Notes under the pieces: model-generated
What the model was told of the DNA's origin: nothing
The model's input: only the letters and a program-made list of their open reading frames with translations
Databases searched by the model: none
Position numbers and translations under genes: made by a program
In this document: piece by piece, positions 43,955 to 53,066 of the stretch
How positions within the stretch are numbered: position 1 is the first letter of the stretch
Layout of the letters: the number at the start of each line of letters is the position of its first letter
DNA from: Chitinophagaceae bacterium
GTDB lineage: Bacteria; Bacteroidota; Bacteroidia; Chitinophagales; Chitinophagaceae
DNA: 64,000 nt
Assembly: GCA_947456805.1 (NCBI GenBank)
Contig: CANGTN010000002.1
Location: 1 to 64,000, forward strand
Direction: 5' to 3'

Positions 43955-44434
43955 ATGTCAGAAGTGAACTTAGATAATTGGCAAAAAAAAAGTGAGGAAA
44001 ATCAAAAACTGTATAAAAACTTTTTGCAACGTGCAGATAAGAATAAAGTGTTGAAACAATTACCCGACTTGCATGAAGAAGCCTTTAACAAGATTGATTG
44101 TTTGGAATGTGCAGCCTGTTGTAAAAACTACTCACCAAGATTTAAAACTCCTGATATTAAGCGAATCAGTAAATACTTGAAAATGAAGGAAAGTGTTTTT
44201 ATTGAAACATATTTAAGATTAGATGGTGACGGAGACTATGTTGTAAGGTCAAAGCCTTGTCCTTTTTTGGGCAGTGATAATTTTTGTAGTATTTATGATC
44301 AACGACCTAGTGATTGTAATCGTTTTCCTTACACTGACGAAGATGTGTTATTAAAAAGACCACTTATTACTTTAAAAAATTCTACTTTTTGTCCGGCAGT
44401 TTATTTTGTTCTAGAAAAGTTAGTCAAGCAATAA
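43955..44434 (+). CDS. YkgJ-family cysteine-cluster protein
   Basis: 159 residues with eight cysteines: 49, 52, 55 and 56 (DCLECAACC), 102 (KPCPFL), 111 (FCSIY), 121 (SDCNRFP) and 146 (FCPAV). The family (CxxCxxCC...C...C...C) probably binds zinc or an iron-sulfur cluster. N-terminal ~45 residues are helical. No enzymatic function is established; some family members are linked to protein modification or rRNA biology by gene neighbourhood only. The last 11 bases overlap the 3' end of the convergent queA gene, so antisense overlap of the two transcripts is certain unless one terminates early. A TAATTTTG -7-like box is visible shortly upstream. Confidence 0.88.
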   Translation: MSEVNLDNWQKKSEENQKLYKNFLQRADKNKVLKQLPDLHEEAFNKIDCLECAACCKNYSPRFKTPDIKRISKYLKMKESVFIETYLRLDGDGDYVVRSKPCPFLGSDNFCSIYDQRPSDCNRFPYTDEDVLLKRPLITLKNSTFCPAVYFVLEKLVKQ

Positions 44435-45680
44435 ATTTGAATTCATTTTTCCATAACAAACTTCCATCTCCATAGCTTAAAAATCGGAAGTCATTTTTTA
44501 AAGCAAAGTCATAAATTTTTTTCCAGTCATCTCCAACAATGGCAGCTATCAATAGTAGCAAAGTTGATTGTGGCTGGTGAAAGTTGGTGATTAACCCCCT
44601 GGCTACTCTTAATACATAGCCAGGTGCAATAATGATTTGTGTTTTGGTGACAATTCGTAACATTTCATTTTCATTCATCCAGTTAATTAATGCTTTCAAT
44701 GCTATAGCTCTATCAATTGTTTGTAGTAATTCGTATGCATCCCATTGTTGTATAGAAATGGACTCGATTGAAATTTTTTCTTCACCTTGATTTTTCAATT
44801 GTATCAATTTTACACCCATCCAATACAAACTTTCAATTGTTCTCAAAGAAGTTGTTCCAACCGCAACTATGGTTTTAGTACTGAAGTTGATTAAATCCTG
44901 AATGGTTTCAATGCTTACATCAATATACTCTGCATGCATTTCATGTTCATCCATTTTGGATGCTTTTACAGGTTTAAAAGTTCCCGCCCCAACATGTAAG
45001 GTGACATAAGAAGTATGTATATTTTTCGAAGTAAATTTTTCAAAGATTGTATCTGTAAAATGTAAGCCTGCAGTAGGTGCTGCAACACTTCCATCGTGCT
45101 TGGCATATATGGTTTGATAGGTCGTTTTATCAGCTTCTTCAGTACTTCTGTTTAAATAAGGAGGTAACGGAATAATACCTGCATGGTGTAGTAATTCTGC
45201 AAAGGAAATGGATGAATTACTCCAATTAAATTCTATAATGAAATAATCATTTTTCTTTTCAATAATAGAGGCATCTAGTACAATTTTTTCTTCGTTTATT
45301 TCAAATGTTTTTGAGAGCTTTTCGGTCTTCCATTTTTTAGCACCGCCTACCAAACATTTCCAAAGCACTTTACTATGCTGTAACATTGCAGTTGTAACAT
45401 CTTTGTAGCAATCTTCCGGTTCTAAGCAAAAAATTTCTATAGTGCTTCCAGTATCTTTTGGAAATAGAATTCTTGCTTCAACAACCTTAGTATTATTAAA
45501 AATGAGGAGTGTTTCAGACGGGAGTTGCTCATCAATATTATTATAGGTATCAACTTCTATTTCACCATTTTTATAAACCAATAATTTGCTTTGATCTCTT
45601 TCTGCCAAAGGATACCTTGCAATTTTATCTTGAGGTAAATCGTAACTAAAATCTATAATTTTCAACTCTTTTGGATGCAT
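44424..45680 (-). CDS. queA: S-adenosylmethionine:tRNA ribosyltransferase-isomerase QueA
   Basis: 418 residues. QueA transfers and isomerises the ribosyl group of AdoMet onto 7-aminomethyl-7-deazaguanine in tRNA to make epoxyqueuosine. Family landmarks: FSYDLPQDKIARYPLAERDQS at the N-terminus, LLIFNNTKVVEARI, HHAGIIPLPPYLNR, GSVAAPTAGLHFT, YVTLHVGAGTFKPV, and ITNFHQPQSTLLLLI near the C-terminus. At 418 residues it is longer than the E. coli protein (~356), owing to an insertion around residues 100-150; Bacteroidota QueA tends to be of this size. A TAATTTCG box ends 4 nt before the ATG. It overlaps the convergent YkgJ gene by 11 bp. Confidence 0.95.
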   Translation of the reverse strand: MHPKELKIIDFSYDLPQDKIARYPLAERDQSKLLVYKNGEIEVDTYNNIDEQLPSETLLIFNNTKVVEARILFPKDTGSTIEIFCLEPEDCYKDVTTAMLQHSKVLWKCLVGGAKKWKTEKLSKTFEINEEKIVLDASIIEKKNDYFIIEFNWSNSSISFAELLHHAGIIPLPPYLNRSTEEADKTTYQTIYAKHDGSVAAPTAGLHFTDTIFEKFTSKNIHTSYVTLHVGAGTFKPVKASKMDEHEMHAEYIDVSIETIQDLINFSTKTIVAVGTTSLRTIESLYWMGVKLIQLKNQGEEKISIESISIQQWDAYELLQTIDRAIALKALINWMNENEMLRIVTKTQIIIAPGYVLRVARGLITNFHQPQSTLLLLIAAIVGDDWKKIYDFALKNDFRFLSYGDGSLLWKNEFKFIA

Positions 45681-46098
45681 GGTGCGAAATTAGTTTCAAT
45701 TGTTGATTTAGGAACTTTTATGCTTACCACTTTTTACCACAATTGTTGATTTGTACTTAGAAAAATCAAATATTTTACTCTTTTTATCGGAAAATCAAGT
45801 GTAGTTTTCTATAATTTTTTCCTTGGCTACAATGAAATGGTAGGGTTTTTTTGGTTAGTATTTAAACTCTTTTCCACAACAACATTTGAAAAATTGATTT
45901 GATTTTCCCACTTTCAATTTTTTATGCAAACTTTTTAGTGCTATCCACCCTTTTCCCACAGTAATCCACATTTAGTTCACGTGTCATGATTCAATATTTC
46001 TAAAAAAGCCAATAATAGCAAGCGTTTGAGCCATTTTTCTTTTGTGGATAAATACAAAGCTTTAGTTGATTGCCAAGAGTGGGAAAAAGTGTTATTTT
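45681..46098. other. queA-mraZ intergenic control region
   Basis: No gene seen. The region holds the queA promoter box, minus-strand TGGNN pairs at 45725-45739 and 45943-45968, sites within one mismatch of the DnaA box at 45870-45878 and 45962-45970, a perfect TGTGGATAA at 46043-46051, and the MraZ-type operator before mraZ. A weak promoter candidate is TTTG (46041) with TAGTTGAT (46063). Confidence 0.55.
45685..45692 (-). promoter_or_regulatory. Putative -7 promoter box of queA
   Basis: TAATTTCG on the minus strand differs from TAnnTTTG in one position and ends 4 nt before the ATG at 45680. No clear -33 element was seen. Confidence 0.35.
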
Positions 46099-46104
46099 GT
46101 GGTA
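46080..46104 (+). promoter_or_regulatory. MraZ operator: three TGGNN-type boxes at 10-bp spacing
   Basis: TGGGA (46080), TGTTA (46090) and TGGTA (46100) are each separated by 5 nt, giving the 10-bp phase of known MraZ operators (TGGGN-N5 repeats). The middle box is degenerate. The third overlaps the GTG at 46099, an argument for a start further downstream. Confidence 0.65.
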
Positions 46105-46593
46105 ATAAATGTAATTTTTATCTCAAACTACAATTCTATACCAAATCTTTTAGGCGAATATGAAGCCACTATTGACTCTAAGGGTCGTTTTTTGGTTCCC
46201 GGCGGACTCAAAAAACAAATACCCGAAGGTGAAAATAGAATGGTTATCAGCCGTGGTTTTGAAAAATGTTTAACGGTTTATCCATTATCAAGTTGGCAGC
46301 CGATAGTTGAACGTATTCGAAAACTAAATGATTTTGATCCGAAAGTAAGGGAATTTAAGCGATTGTTTTTGGGTGGCGCAACAGAAGTTGAAATGGATAG
46401 TGCCGGAAGATTATTGCTTCCTCCACAATTAAAAGAATTTGCAGGTTTAAGTAAGGATATCGTTTTGGCAGCAGATTTAGACAAAATCAACATTTGGGAT
46501 GCCAATAAGTATAAACAGTTCTTTGAAGATTTTTCACCTGAAGCATTCAGCACATTGGCTGCTGATGTAATGGCAGATAAAGGGAATGATTAG
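46099..46593 (+). CDS. mraZ: Transcriptional regulator MraZ
   Basis: About 150-165 residues depending on the start. Two SpoVT/AbrB-like MraZ domains are clear: LLGEYEATIDSKGRFLVPGG opens the first, LGGATEVEMDSAGRLLLPPQ the second; each holds the DxxGR motif. MraZ is a ring-forming DNA-binding protein that represses its own dcw operon. The start is unusual: no ATG exists near the conserved N-terminus. A GTG at 46099, used here, adds 13 residues and overlaps an operator box. An ATA at 46138 would align with the usual family start two residues before N-L-L-G. A TTG at 46066 would place the whole operator inside the gene and is unlikely. First gene of the dcw cluster, 23 bp before rsmH. Confidence 0.9.
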   Translation: MVINVIFISNYNSIPNLLGEYEATIDSKGRFLVPGGLKKQIPEGENRMVISRGFEKCLTVYPLSSWQPIVERIRKLNDFDPKVREFKRLFLGGATEVEMDSAGRLLLPPQLKEFAGLSKDIVLAADLDKINIWDANKYKQFFEDFSPEAFSTLAADVMADKGND

Positions 46594-46619
46594 TAACAAT
46601 CTAAAAGTAAGGTGCTGTG

Positions 46620-47555
46620 ATGAATGAAAAAAAATCAGATGTTACTAGTTCAAATTCCAACTACCATGTTCCGGTACTTTATCATGAGGTATTAGAGGGA
46701 TTGGCAATTAAGCCAGATGGAATTTATGTTGATTGTACGTTTGGAGGTGGAGGACATAGCAAAGGTATTTTAGCACAATTATCAGCAGATGGAAAATTAT
46801 TTGCTTTTGATCAGGATGCAGATGCCAAACAAAATATTCCTGCAGACGAACGCATCACATTTGTTCCTCAAAACTTCAGATACCTACAACGCTTTTTAAG
46901 ATTGTATCATGTAGATAAAGTAGATGGTGTATTGGCAGATCTTGGTGTAAGTTCTCATCAATTTGATGAAGGCACAAGAGGATTCTCAATCAGATTTGAT
47001 GGTCCTTTTGATATGAGAATGGATATAAGACAAGAGCATACTGCTGCAACTATTATTGAACAATATTCTGAGCAACAACTGCATAAAATGTTTGAGCAAT
47101 ATGGTGAAGTGAGTAATTCTAAAACATTGGCAAAGCATATTGTTCAGCATCGTAGTCATCAATCTGTTCAAACAATTGCTCAGTTTAAATCAATGATTAG
47201 CGCTGTTGTTAAAGGCAATCCAAATAAATATCTGGCACAAGTATTTCAGGCATTAAGAATAGAAGTGAATGATGAAATGGGTGCATTGAAAGAAATGTTG
47301 TTGCAACTAACCTCATTGGTTAAACAAGGCGGAAGGGTTGCTATTATTACATTTCATTCAATTGAAGACAGAATGGTGAAGAATTTTTTTAGAAATGGAT
47401 CATTTGAAGAAGAACAAGAAAATCCATTTGAATCAATTATAAAACAAAAAGACTGGAAGCTGATTACTAAAAAACCAATAACAGCAAATGAAGAAGAATT
47501 GAAAAAAAATCCTCGCAGTAGAAGTGCAAAGTTGAGGGTTGCTGAAAAGTTTTAA
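46620..47555 (+). CDS. rsmH: 16S rRNA (cytosine1402-N4)-methyltransferase RsmH
   Basis: 311 residues from the ATG at 46620 (a GTG lies directly before it). The protein methylates N4 of C1402 in the ribosomal P site. Signatures: NYHVPVLYHEVLEGL, the AdoMet loop VDCTFGGGGHSKGIL, VLADLGVSSHQFDEGTRGFS, PFDMRMD, and NPRSRSAKLRVAEK at the C-terminus. Length matches the family (~310). It is always second in dcw clusters, after mraZ. The gap to mraZ is 26 bp, and 58 bp separates it from the FtsL-like gene. Cytoplasmic; its link to division is by operon membership only. Confidence 0.97.
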   Translation: MNEKKSDVTSSNSNYHVPVLYHEVLEGLAIKPDGIYVDCTFGGGGHSKGILAQLSADGKLFAFDQDADAKQNIPADERITFVPQNFRYLQRFLRLYHVDKVDGVLADLGVSSHQFDEGTRGFSIRFDGPFDMRMDIRQEHTAATIIEQYSEQQLHKMFEQYGEVSNSKTLAKHIVQHRSHQSVQTIAQFKSMISAVVKGNPNKYLAQVFQALRIEVNDEMGALKEMLLQLTSLVKQGGRVAIITFHSIEDRMVKNFFRNGSFEEEQENPFESIIKQKDWKLITKKPITANEEELKKNPRSRSAKLRVAEKF

Positions 47556-47613
47556 AATTACAGGTTGATTAAAGAGATATAGTAAGAAAATATAAACGGG
47601 AATTAATAAAATA

Positions 47614-47988
47614 ATGGAAGCGACATCATCAAATACAACACCAACTAACGAAAAAAAAGTTTCATCTTTTTCAATAAAAAACTTTGGTGGGTTGTTCAAT
47701 GCACAATGGCTTACAGGCAATATGAATTTTGTTTTATTTCTCAGTTTTCTGGCAATTATTTATATCGCCAATGGGCATATGTCTGATAAAACAATTAGAA
47801 ATATTAATAAAACAAAGCAAGAATTAAAACAATTGCAATTTGAATACAAAACATTGAAAAGTGAAGTGATGTTTAAAAGCGAAGAGGCACAAGTGCTTCA
47901 AGCTTCAGCACCATTGGGTTTGAAGGTGAGCAGTGAAATTCCGCAGAGATTACAACTGCAAGTTTTGCCAACTTCAAAAAGTGAATAA
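47614..47988 (+). CDS. FtsL-like divisome protein
   Basis: 124 residues. A ~40-residue polar N-terminus is followed by one membrane helix (about residues 41-60, FVLFLSFLAIIYIANG), then a periplasmic coiled coil (about 62-100, KTIRNINKTKQELKQLQFEY) with leucines at regular positions. This is the architecture of FtsL, and the gene lies exactly where ftsL belongs, between rsmH and ftsI. Sequence similarity to E. coli FtsL is not visible, which is normal; the Bacteroidota version is recognised as its own family. FtsL forms a complex with FtsB/FtsQ and activates FtsWI. Call rests on position and topology. Confidence 0.85.
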   Translation: MEATSSNTTPTNEKKVSSFSIKNFGGLFNAQWLTGNMNFVLFLSFLAIIYIANGHMSDKTIRNINKTKQELKQLQFEYKTLKSEVMFKSEEAQVLQASAPLGLKVSSEIPQRLQLQVLPTSKSE

Positions 47989-48043
47989 TAATTTGTTGAA
48001 AGAGGAAAAAAAGAAATAATACAGGTAAATGTTTCATAAATAA

Positions 48044-50158
48044 ATGGAGGTAAAAAAAGACATATTATGGCGGGTTTACTTAAGCTTTATTGCGATAGTA
48101 ATCATCTGCATTGTTGTCTTTGGTAAAGCATTTTATATTCAACAGGTGCAAGGGAATCATTGGAGAAGTATGAGTGACAGCTTACATCAGAAGATTGAAG
48201 AAATTGATGCAGAGCGTGGTACCATTTATAGTGAAGATGGTCAAATGCTAAGTACGAGTATTCCTCAGTTTGATATTTATATTGACTTTGGTGCAGATGG
48301 TCTGCAGGAACAAAATGGAAAACGATTTAGAGATAATGTAGATTCTTTGAGTGAGTGTTTGAGTGGTTTGTTTAAGGATAAATCCAGTAATGAATACAAG
48401 CAAATTTTACAGCAAGGATTTAATGAAGGAGATAGACATTATGAATTCAAGAAAAATATTTCATTCAGAACTTACCAGCAGTTAAAAAGTTTTCCATTGG
48501 TAAGATTGGGTAAAAATAAGAGTGGATTTATTATGATTGATAAAACAACAAGATTGAATCCTTATAAGTTATTGGCTTACAGAACAATTGGCTTGGATAG
48601 AGACAATGCACAAAAAATTGGTTTGGAGCAAACGTATGATAGTCTGCTGAAAGGCAGGAGTGGCCGACGTTTAGTAAGATACATCGCCGGTGGAGCAAGC
48701 ATTCCAATTGAAGATTATGAAATTGAACCGGAGACCGGAAAAGATATTGTAACCACTTTAGATGTTTTTATACAAGAAGTAACTGAAAATGCTTTGATGA
48801 AAATGATGGTATCTAACGAAGCTACAAGTGGTTGTGCTATTGTTATGGAGACAAAGACGGGAAAAATAAAAGCAATTGCAAATCTTGGCAGAACGGAAAG
48901 CGGAAATTATACAGAGAATTTTAATTATGCTATTAATCCCTCTGAGCCCGGCTCAACATTTAAGTTGGTTACAATGATTTCATTATTAGAGGATAAAAAA
49001 ATCAATTTAAATTCTGTTGTGAATTTGCAAGGTGGCCAATGGGATATTAATGGTAAAACAGTTTTTGATAGCGAACAACATGGCAGAAATGAAGTAACTG
49101 TAAAACAAGCGTTTGAGTTGAGTAGTAATGTTGGTATGGCTAAAATGGCTAACGCAAATTATGCTTCAAACCCATATCAGTTCATTAATCATATTCATAG
49201 CCTTCGTATAGATACATTAACTGGAATAGATATTACAGGAGAACGTAAACCTGTAATACACCTACCCGGAACAAAATTGTGGAGTGCCATTTCAATTCCA
49301 TGGATGTCATTTGGTTATGGTATTGCCATTTCACCATTGCAAACGCTGGTATTGTACAATGCAGTGGCCAACAATGGCAAAATGATGAAGCCTTATTTGT
49401 TGAATGCTGTGAAAGATGAAGGCGCTGTCATTAAAGAATTTACACCTACTGTAATCAATGAAAAAATTTGTAGTGATAATACTTTACAACAATTAAAAGC
49501 TTGTTTGGAGGGTGTGTGTACCGATGGAACTGCAAAAAATTTATTTAAAAATACACAATACAAAGTAGCTGGAAAAACAGGTACAGCAAAGGTTTCAGAT
49601 GGTAGTAATACTTATGAAGATAAAATTTATCAGAGTTCATTTGCGGGGTTCTTTCCAGCAGATAATCCACAATACACTATTGTAGTTGTGATAAAAAATA
49701 AAGCACATGCAGCTAAAGTTTATGGCTCAGAAGTTGCGGGTCCTGTATTCAAAGAAATTAGCGATCGTTTATATATTTCATTTGTAAAAAAGTATGATAA
49801 TCGACTGAAGCAAATTCAAAAAGATAGCAGTATTATCAGTTATGCAGGTAATAAAAATGATTTACAACAAGTAACAAGAAAGCTCAATATTAATTTGGAA
49901 AATATTGATGCAAGAGGTGATGAATTGATTGATGTAGCAACAAATGGTTCGACGACCAAAGTGAATAAAAGAGTAGTTGCAGTTTCATCATCTATGCCAC
50001 AATTAAAAGGCATGGGATTAAAAGATGCAATTGCTACTTGTGAAAATTTGGGGTTAAAAGTATCAGTAAAGGGAAAGGGTAAAGTTAGCAATCAGTCAAT
50101 TAATGCAGGGCAATATATATCAAAAGGTCAGATGATAAATATTGAACTGAATCCATAA
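48044..50158 (+). CDS. ftsI: Septal transpeptidase FtsI (PBP3-type) with a C-terminal PASTA domain
   Basis: 704 residues, class B penicillin-binding protein. A short cytoplasmic N-terminus and one membrane helix (about 10-32) lead to the dimerisation domain (ERGTIYSEDGQMLSTSIP) and the transpeptidase. Catalytic motifs: S304-T-F-K307 in PGSTFKL, S360-S-N362, and K511-T-G in AGKTGTAK. The C-terminal ~65 residues form one PASTA domain (MPQLKGMGLKDAIATCENLG), as in SpoVD-type PBPs. It crosslinks septal peptidoglycan with FtsW. The gene is followed by murE after 56 bp. Longer than E. coli FtsI (588) because of the PASTA domain and an insertion in the N-terminal domain. Confidence 0.95.
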   Translation: MEVKKDILWRVYLSFIAIVIICIVVFGKAFYIQQVQGNHWRSMSDSLHQKIEEIDAERGTIYSEDGQMLSTSIPQFDIYIDFGADGLQEQNGKRFRDNVDSLSECLSGLFKDKSSNEYKQILQQGFNEGDRHYEFKKNISFRTYQQLKSFPLVRLGKNKSGFIMIDKTTRLNPYKLLAYRTIGLDRDNAQKIGLEQTYDSLLKGRSGRRLVRYIAGGASIPIEDYEIEPETGKDIVTTLDVFIQEVTENALMKMMVSNEATSGCAIVMETKTGKIKAIANLGRTESGNYTENFNYAINPSEPGSTFKLVTMISLLEDKKINLNSVVNLQGGQWDINGKTVFDSEQHGRNEVTVKQAFELSSNVGMAKMANANYASNPYQFINHIHSLRIDTLTGIDITGERKPVIHLPGTKLWSAISIPWMSFGYGIAISPLQTLVLYNAVANNGKMMKPYLLNAVKDEGAVIKEFTPTVINEKICSDNTLQQLKACLEGVCTDGTAKNLFKNTQYKVAGKTGTAKVSDGSNTYEDKIYQSSFAGFFPADNPQYTIVVVIKNKAHAAKVYGSEVAGPVFKEISDRLYISFVKKYDNRLKQIQKDSSIISYAGNKNDLQQVTRKLNINLENIDARGDELIDVATNGSTTKVNKRVVAVSSSMPQLKGMGLKDAIATCENLGLKVSVKGKGKVSNQSINAGQYISKGQMINIELNP

Positions 50159-50214
50159 ATGAAAAGACGACTATTGGGTTGGGATAATTATAGAAAAAGA
50201 ACGAAAATTTAATA

Positions 50215-51678
50215 ATGGCAGTACTTCAAGACATATTATACAAGGTTCAACTTAAACAAGTATATGGAAATACTGCTGTTGAAGTGAGTGATATACAGAT
50301 AGACTCTAGAAGGGTTTCAAAAGGTTCTGTATTTGTAGCAATTACAGGTGAACAAACAGATGGACATAATTTTATTGACAAGTCTATAGAATCAGGTGCC
50401 AATGTTGTTGTGTGTGAAATCATGCCATCTAGTTTTTTTGAAAATGTTACCTATGTATTAGTAGAAAATTCGCATGAAGCTGTCGCTTACATGGCTCATA
50501 ATTTTTACAATGAACCATCATTACATATACAATTAATTGGTGTAACAGGTACTAATGGTAAAACCACTATTGCAACATTATTATTTAAATTATTTTCTCA
50601 ATTAGGTTATTCATGTGGTTTGATAAGTACTGTTCAAAATCAAATTGGTACAACCATTATTCCATCTACACATACCACTCCCGATGCAATCAGTCTAAAT
50701 GCATTGTTGCATAAAATGGTAGATGCAGGCTGTGCTTATGTTTTTATGGAAGTTAGCAGTCATGCTATTCATCAACATCGAGTAACGGGATTACAATTTA
50801 CAGGTGGTATATTTAGTAATATCACACATGATCATTTAGATTATCACAAAACCTTTGATGAATATATCAAAGTAAAGAAAAAATTCTTTGATGATTTGCC
50901 TACATCATCATTTGCAATTAGTAATGCAGATGATAAAAGAGGAACTGTCATGTTGCAAAATGCATCTGCAAAAAAATTTTATTATAGCTTAAAAACACCA
51001 GCCGAATTCAAAGGAAAAATATTAGAAAACGGACTTACCGGTTTGCAAATGCTGGTGAATGATCAAGAAGTTCATTTTAGATTGATTGGAGAATTTAATG
51101 CATACAATTTATTGGCTGTATATGGTGCAGCAATTTGTTTGAATCAAAAAAAAGAAGAAGTATTAACTGCATTGAGTTTATTGAATGGTGCTGAAGGAAG
51201 GTTTGATTATGTCATCAGTAGTAATTTAATTATCGGCATTGTTGATTACGCCCACACACCCGATGCACTGGAAAATGTTTTAATTACAATAAAAAAACTA
51301 AGAAAAGGTCACGAGCAAATCATTACTGTAGTTGGCTGCGGAGGTGATAGAGATAAAACAAAACGACCTGTAATGGGACAAACATCTTGTGACTTAAGTG
51401 ATAGAGTCATCTTCACAAGTGATAATCCACGAACAGAAGATATGTATCAAATTTTAGCGGATATGGAAGCCGGATTAAGCAGTGCTGCTAAAAGAAAATT
51501 CATTTCTATTCCAGATCGAAGAGAAGCAATCAAAACTGCTGTGAGCTTGGCTAATAGTGAAGATATCATTTTGATAGCAGGTAAAGGACATGAAAAATAT
51601 CAGGACATCAACGGAATAAAATTTCCTTTCGATGATAAGGCGATTTTGCTTGAGATGTTTAAAGAATTGGGCAAATAA
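50215..51678 (+). CDS. murE: UDP-MurNAc-L-Ala-D-Glu:meso-diaminopimelate ligase MurE
   Basis: 487 residues. Adds the third residue of the stem peptide. ATP-binding GVTGTNGKTT at 109-118; DSRRVSKGSVFVAITG in the UDP-binding N-terminal domain; and D403-N-P-R406, the motif that specifies meso-diaminopimelate over lysine. The peptidoglycan of this organism is therefore predicted to be the DAP type, as expected of a Gram-negative. IAGKGHEKYQ closes the protein. Length is normal. 46 bp to mraY. There is no murF next to it, although many dcw clusters of other phyla have one. Confidence 0.96.
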   Translation: MAVLQDILYKVQLKQVYGNTAVEVSDIQIDSRRVSKGSVFVAITGEQTDGHNFIDKSIESGANVVVCEIMPSSFFENVTYVLVENSHEAVAYMAHNFYNEPSLHIQLIGVTGTNGKTTIATLLFKLFSQLGYSCGLISTVQNQIGTTIIPSTHTTPDAISLNALLHKMVDAGCAYVFMEVSSHAIHQHRVTGLQFTGGIFSNITHDHLDYHKTFDEYIKVKKKFFDDLPTSSFAISNADDKRGTVMLQNASAKKFYYSLKTPAEFKGKILENGLTGLQMLVNDQEVHFRLIGEFNAYNLLAVYGAAICLNQKKEEVLTALSLLNGAEGRFDYVISSNLIIGIVDYAHTPDALENVLITIKKLRKGHEQIITVVGCGGDRDKTKRPVMGQTSCDLSDRVIFTSDNPRTEDMYQILADMEAGLSSAAKRKFISIPDRREAIKTAVSLANSEDIILIAGKGHEKYQDINGIKFPFDDKAILLEMFKELGK

Positions 51679-51724
51679 TTAGAATTAATAAAATTGAGAG
51701 TGCTATAATTTAATTATTCATTGT

Positions 51725-53032
51725 ATGCTGTATCATTTGTTTACATGGTTGAATAAAACTTTTCATATTCCGGGCTTGGGATTGTTTCAATTCCTTACGT
51801 TCAGAATTGCCATGGCAATCATATTATCATTGTTGATAGCAACTGTATATGGGAAACGAATTATTATTTTCTTGCAAAAAAAACAAATTGGTGAAAGTGT
51901 AAGAGACTTAGGTCTCGAAGGGCAAGTTCAAAAAAAAGGAACGCCAACAATGGGCGGAATTATTATACTGCTTAGTATTTTAATACCTACATTATTGTTT
52001 GCAAATCTTGATAAGGTATATATAAGATTAATGATTTTATGTACTGTATGGCTTGGTGTGATTGGCTTTTTAGACGATCTTTTTAAAATACGTGCAAGAA
52101 AAGCAGCACTTTCAAAGGGTGAAACATACAAGAAAAAAGATTCTGATGGTCTTGCAGGAATTACAAAAATTATTGGACAAGTTGGTCTTGGAATTATTAT
52201 TGGTGCATCATTATATTTTAGTAATGCAGTTACAGTAGAAAGAGAAGTTATTGGTAATGAGTATCACAAACAAGCCAATGAAAGGTTTGCGAAAGACTCC
52301 TCTGTTTTTATCAGAAATATTGATGGAGTTGAGAAAAAATTTGTTCGGGTTAAAACACCTATTGCAACAATTCCATTTGTAAAAAATCATGAATTCAATT
52401 ACAGCAAACTTATTAGTTGGATGGGTCCTGGTTCAGAGAAATTTACATGGATAATTTATACACTTATTGTTACACTGATCATAACAGCAGTAAGCAATGG
52501 TGCTAATCTTACAGATGGATTAGATGGTTTGGCAGCAGGTGTCAGCGCTATTATTGGCATTGGAATTGGTGTTTTTGTATATGTAAGTGGTAACTACAAG
52601 TTTGCCGATTATTTAAACATAATGTACATCCCCAATCTTGGTGAGCTATCCATTTTTGTTGCTGCATTTGTAGGTGCTTGTATTGGGTTTTTATGGTACA
52701 ATGCTTTCCCTGCGCAAGTATTTATGGGCGATACAGGAAGTTTGGCTCTTGGTGGTATTATCGCTTCTCTTGCAATTATTGTAAGAAAAGAATGGTTGAT
52801 TCCTATTTTCTGTGGTGTCTTTTTAGTTGAAAATTTAAGTGTAATTATTCAGGTAGGTTGGTTTAAGTACACAAAGAAAAAATATGGCGAAGGGCGAAGA
52901 GTTTTTCTGATGAGCCCATTGCATCACCACTTCCAAAAGAAGGGTTTTCACGAAAATAAAATTGTAATACGTTTTTGGATTATCACCATATTATTAGTAG
53001 TAGCAAGTATTGCAACATTAAAAATCAGATAA
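51725..53032 (+). CDS. mraY: Phospho-MurNAc-pentapeptide transferase MraY
   Basis: 435 residues, polytopic inner-membrane enzyme that moves phospho-MurNAc-pentapeptide to undecaprenyl phosphate (lipid I). Landmarks: [23 protein letters not shown] with catalytic-region aspartates, [22 protein letters not shown], and [10 protein letters not shown]. It is about 75 residues longer than E. coli MraY (360). The excess lies around residues 165-235 ([15 protein letters not shown] and following), a polar loop between membrane helices; Bacteroidota MraY commonly has such an insertion. Starts 46 bp after murE and ends 34 bp before murD. Confidence 0.96.
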   Translation: MLYHLFTWLNKTFHIPGLGLFQFLTFRIAMAIILSLLIATVYGKRIIIFLQKKQIGESVRDLGLEGQVQKKGTPTMGGIIILLSILIPTLLFANLDKVYIRLMILCTVWLGVIGFLDDLFKIRARKAALSKGETYKKKDSDGLAGITKIIGQVGLGIIIGASLYFSNAVTVEREVIGNEYHKQANERFAKDSSVFIRNIDGVEKKFVRVKTPIATIPFVKNHEFNYSKLISWMGPGSEKFTWIIYTLIVTLIITAVSNGANLTDGLDGLAAGVSAIIGIGIGVFVYVSGNYKFADYLNIMYIPNLGELSIFVAAFVGACIGFLWYNAFPAQVFMGDTGSLALGGIIASLAIIVRKEWLIPIFCGVFLVENLSVIIQVGWFKYTKKKYGEGRRVFLMSPLHHHFQKKGFHENKIVIRFWIITILLVVASIATLKIR

Positions 53033-53066
53033 TATCAGGTTACCGGAAAAGTAAATACCAAAAAGA

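Noticed and set aside
45860..46060. DnaA-box-like cluster as a replication origin
   Set aside because: Only one perfect box, no dnaA or dnaN nearby, and the boxes may be MraZ sites; kept only as a finding.
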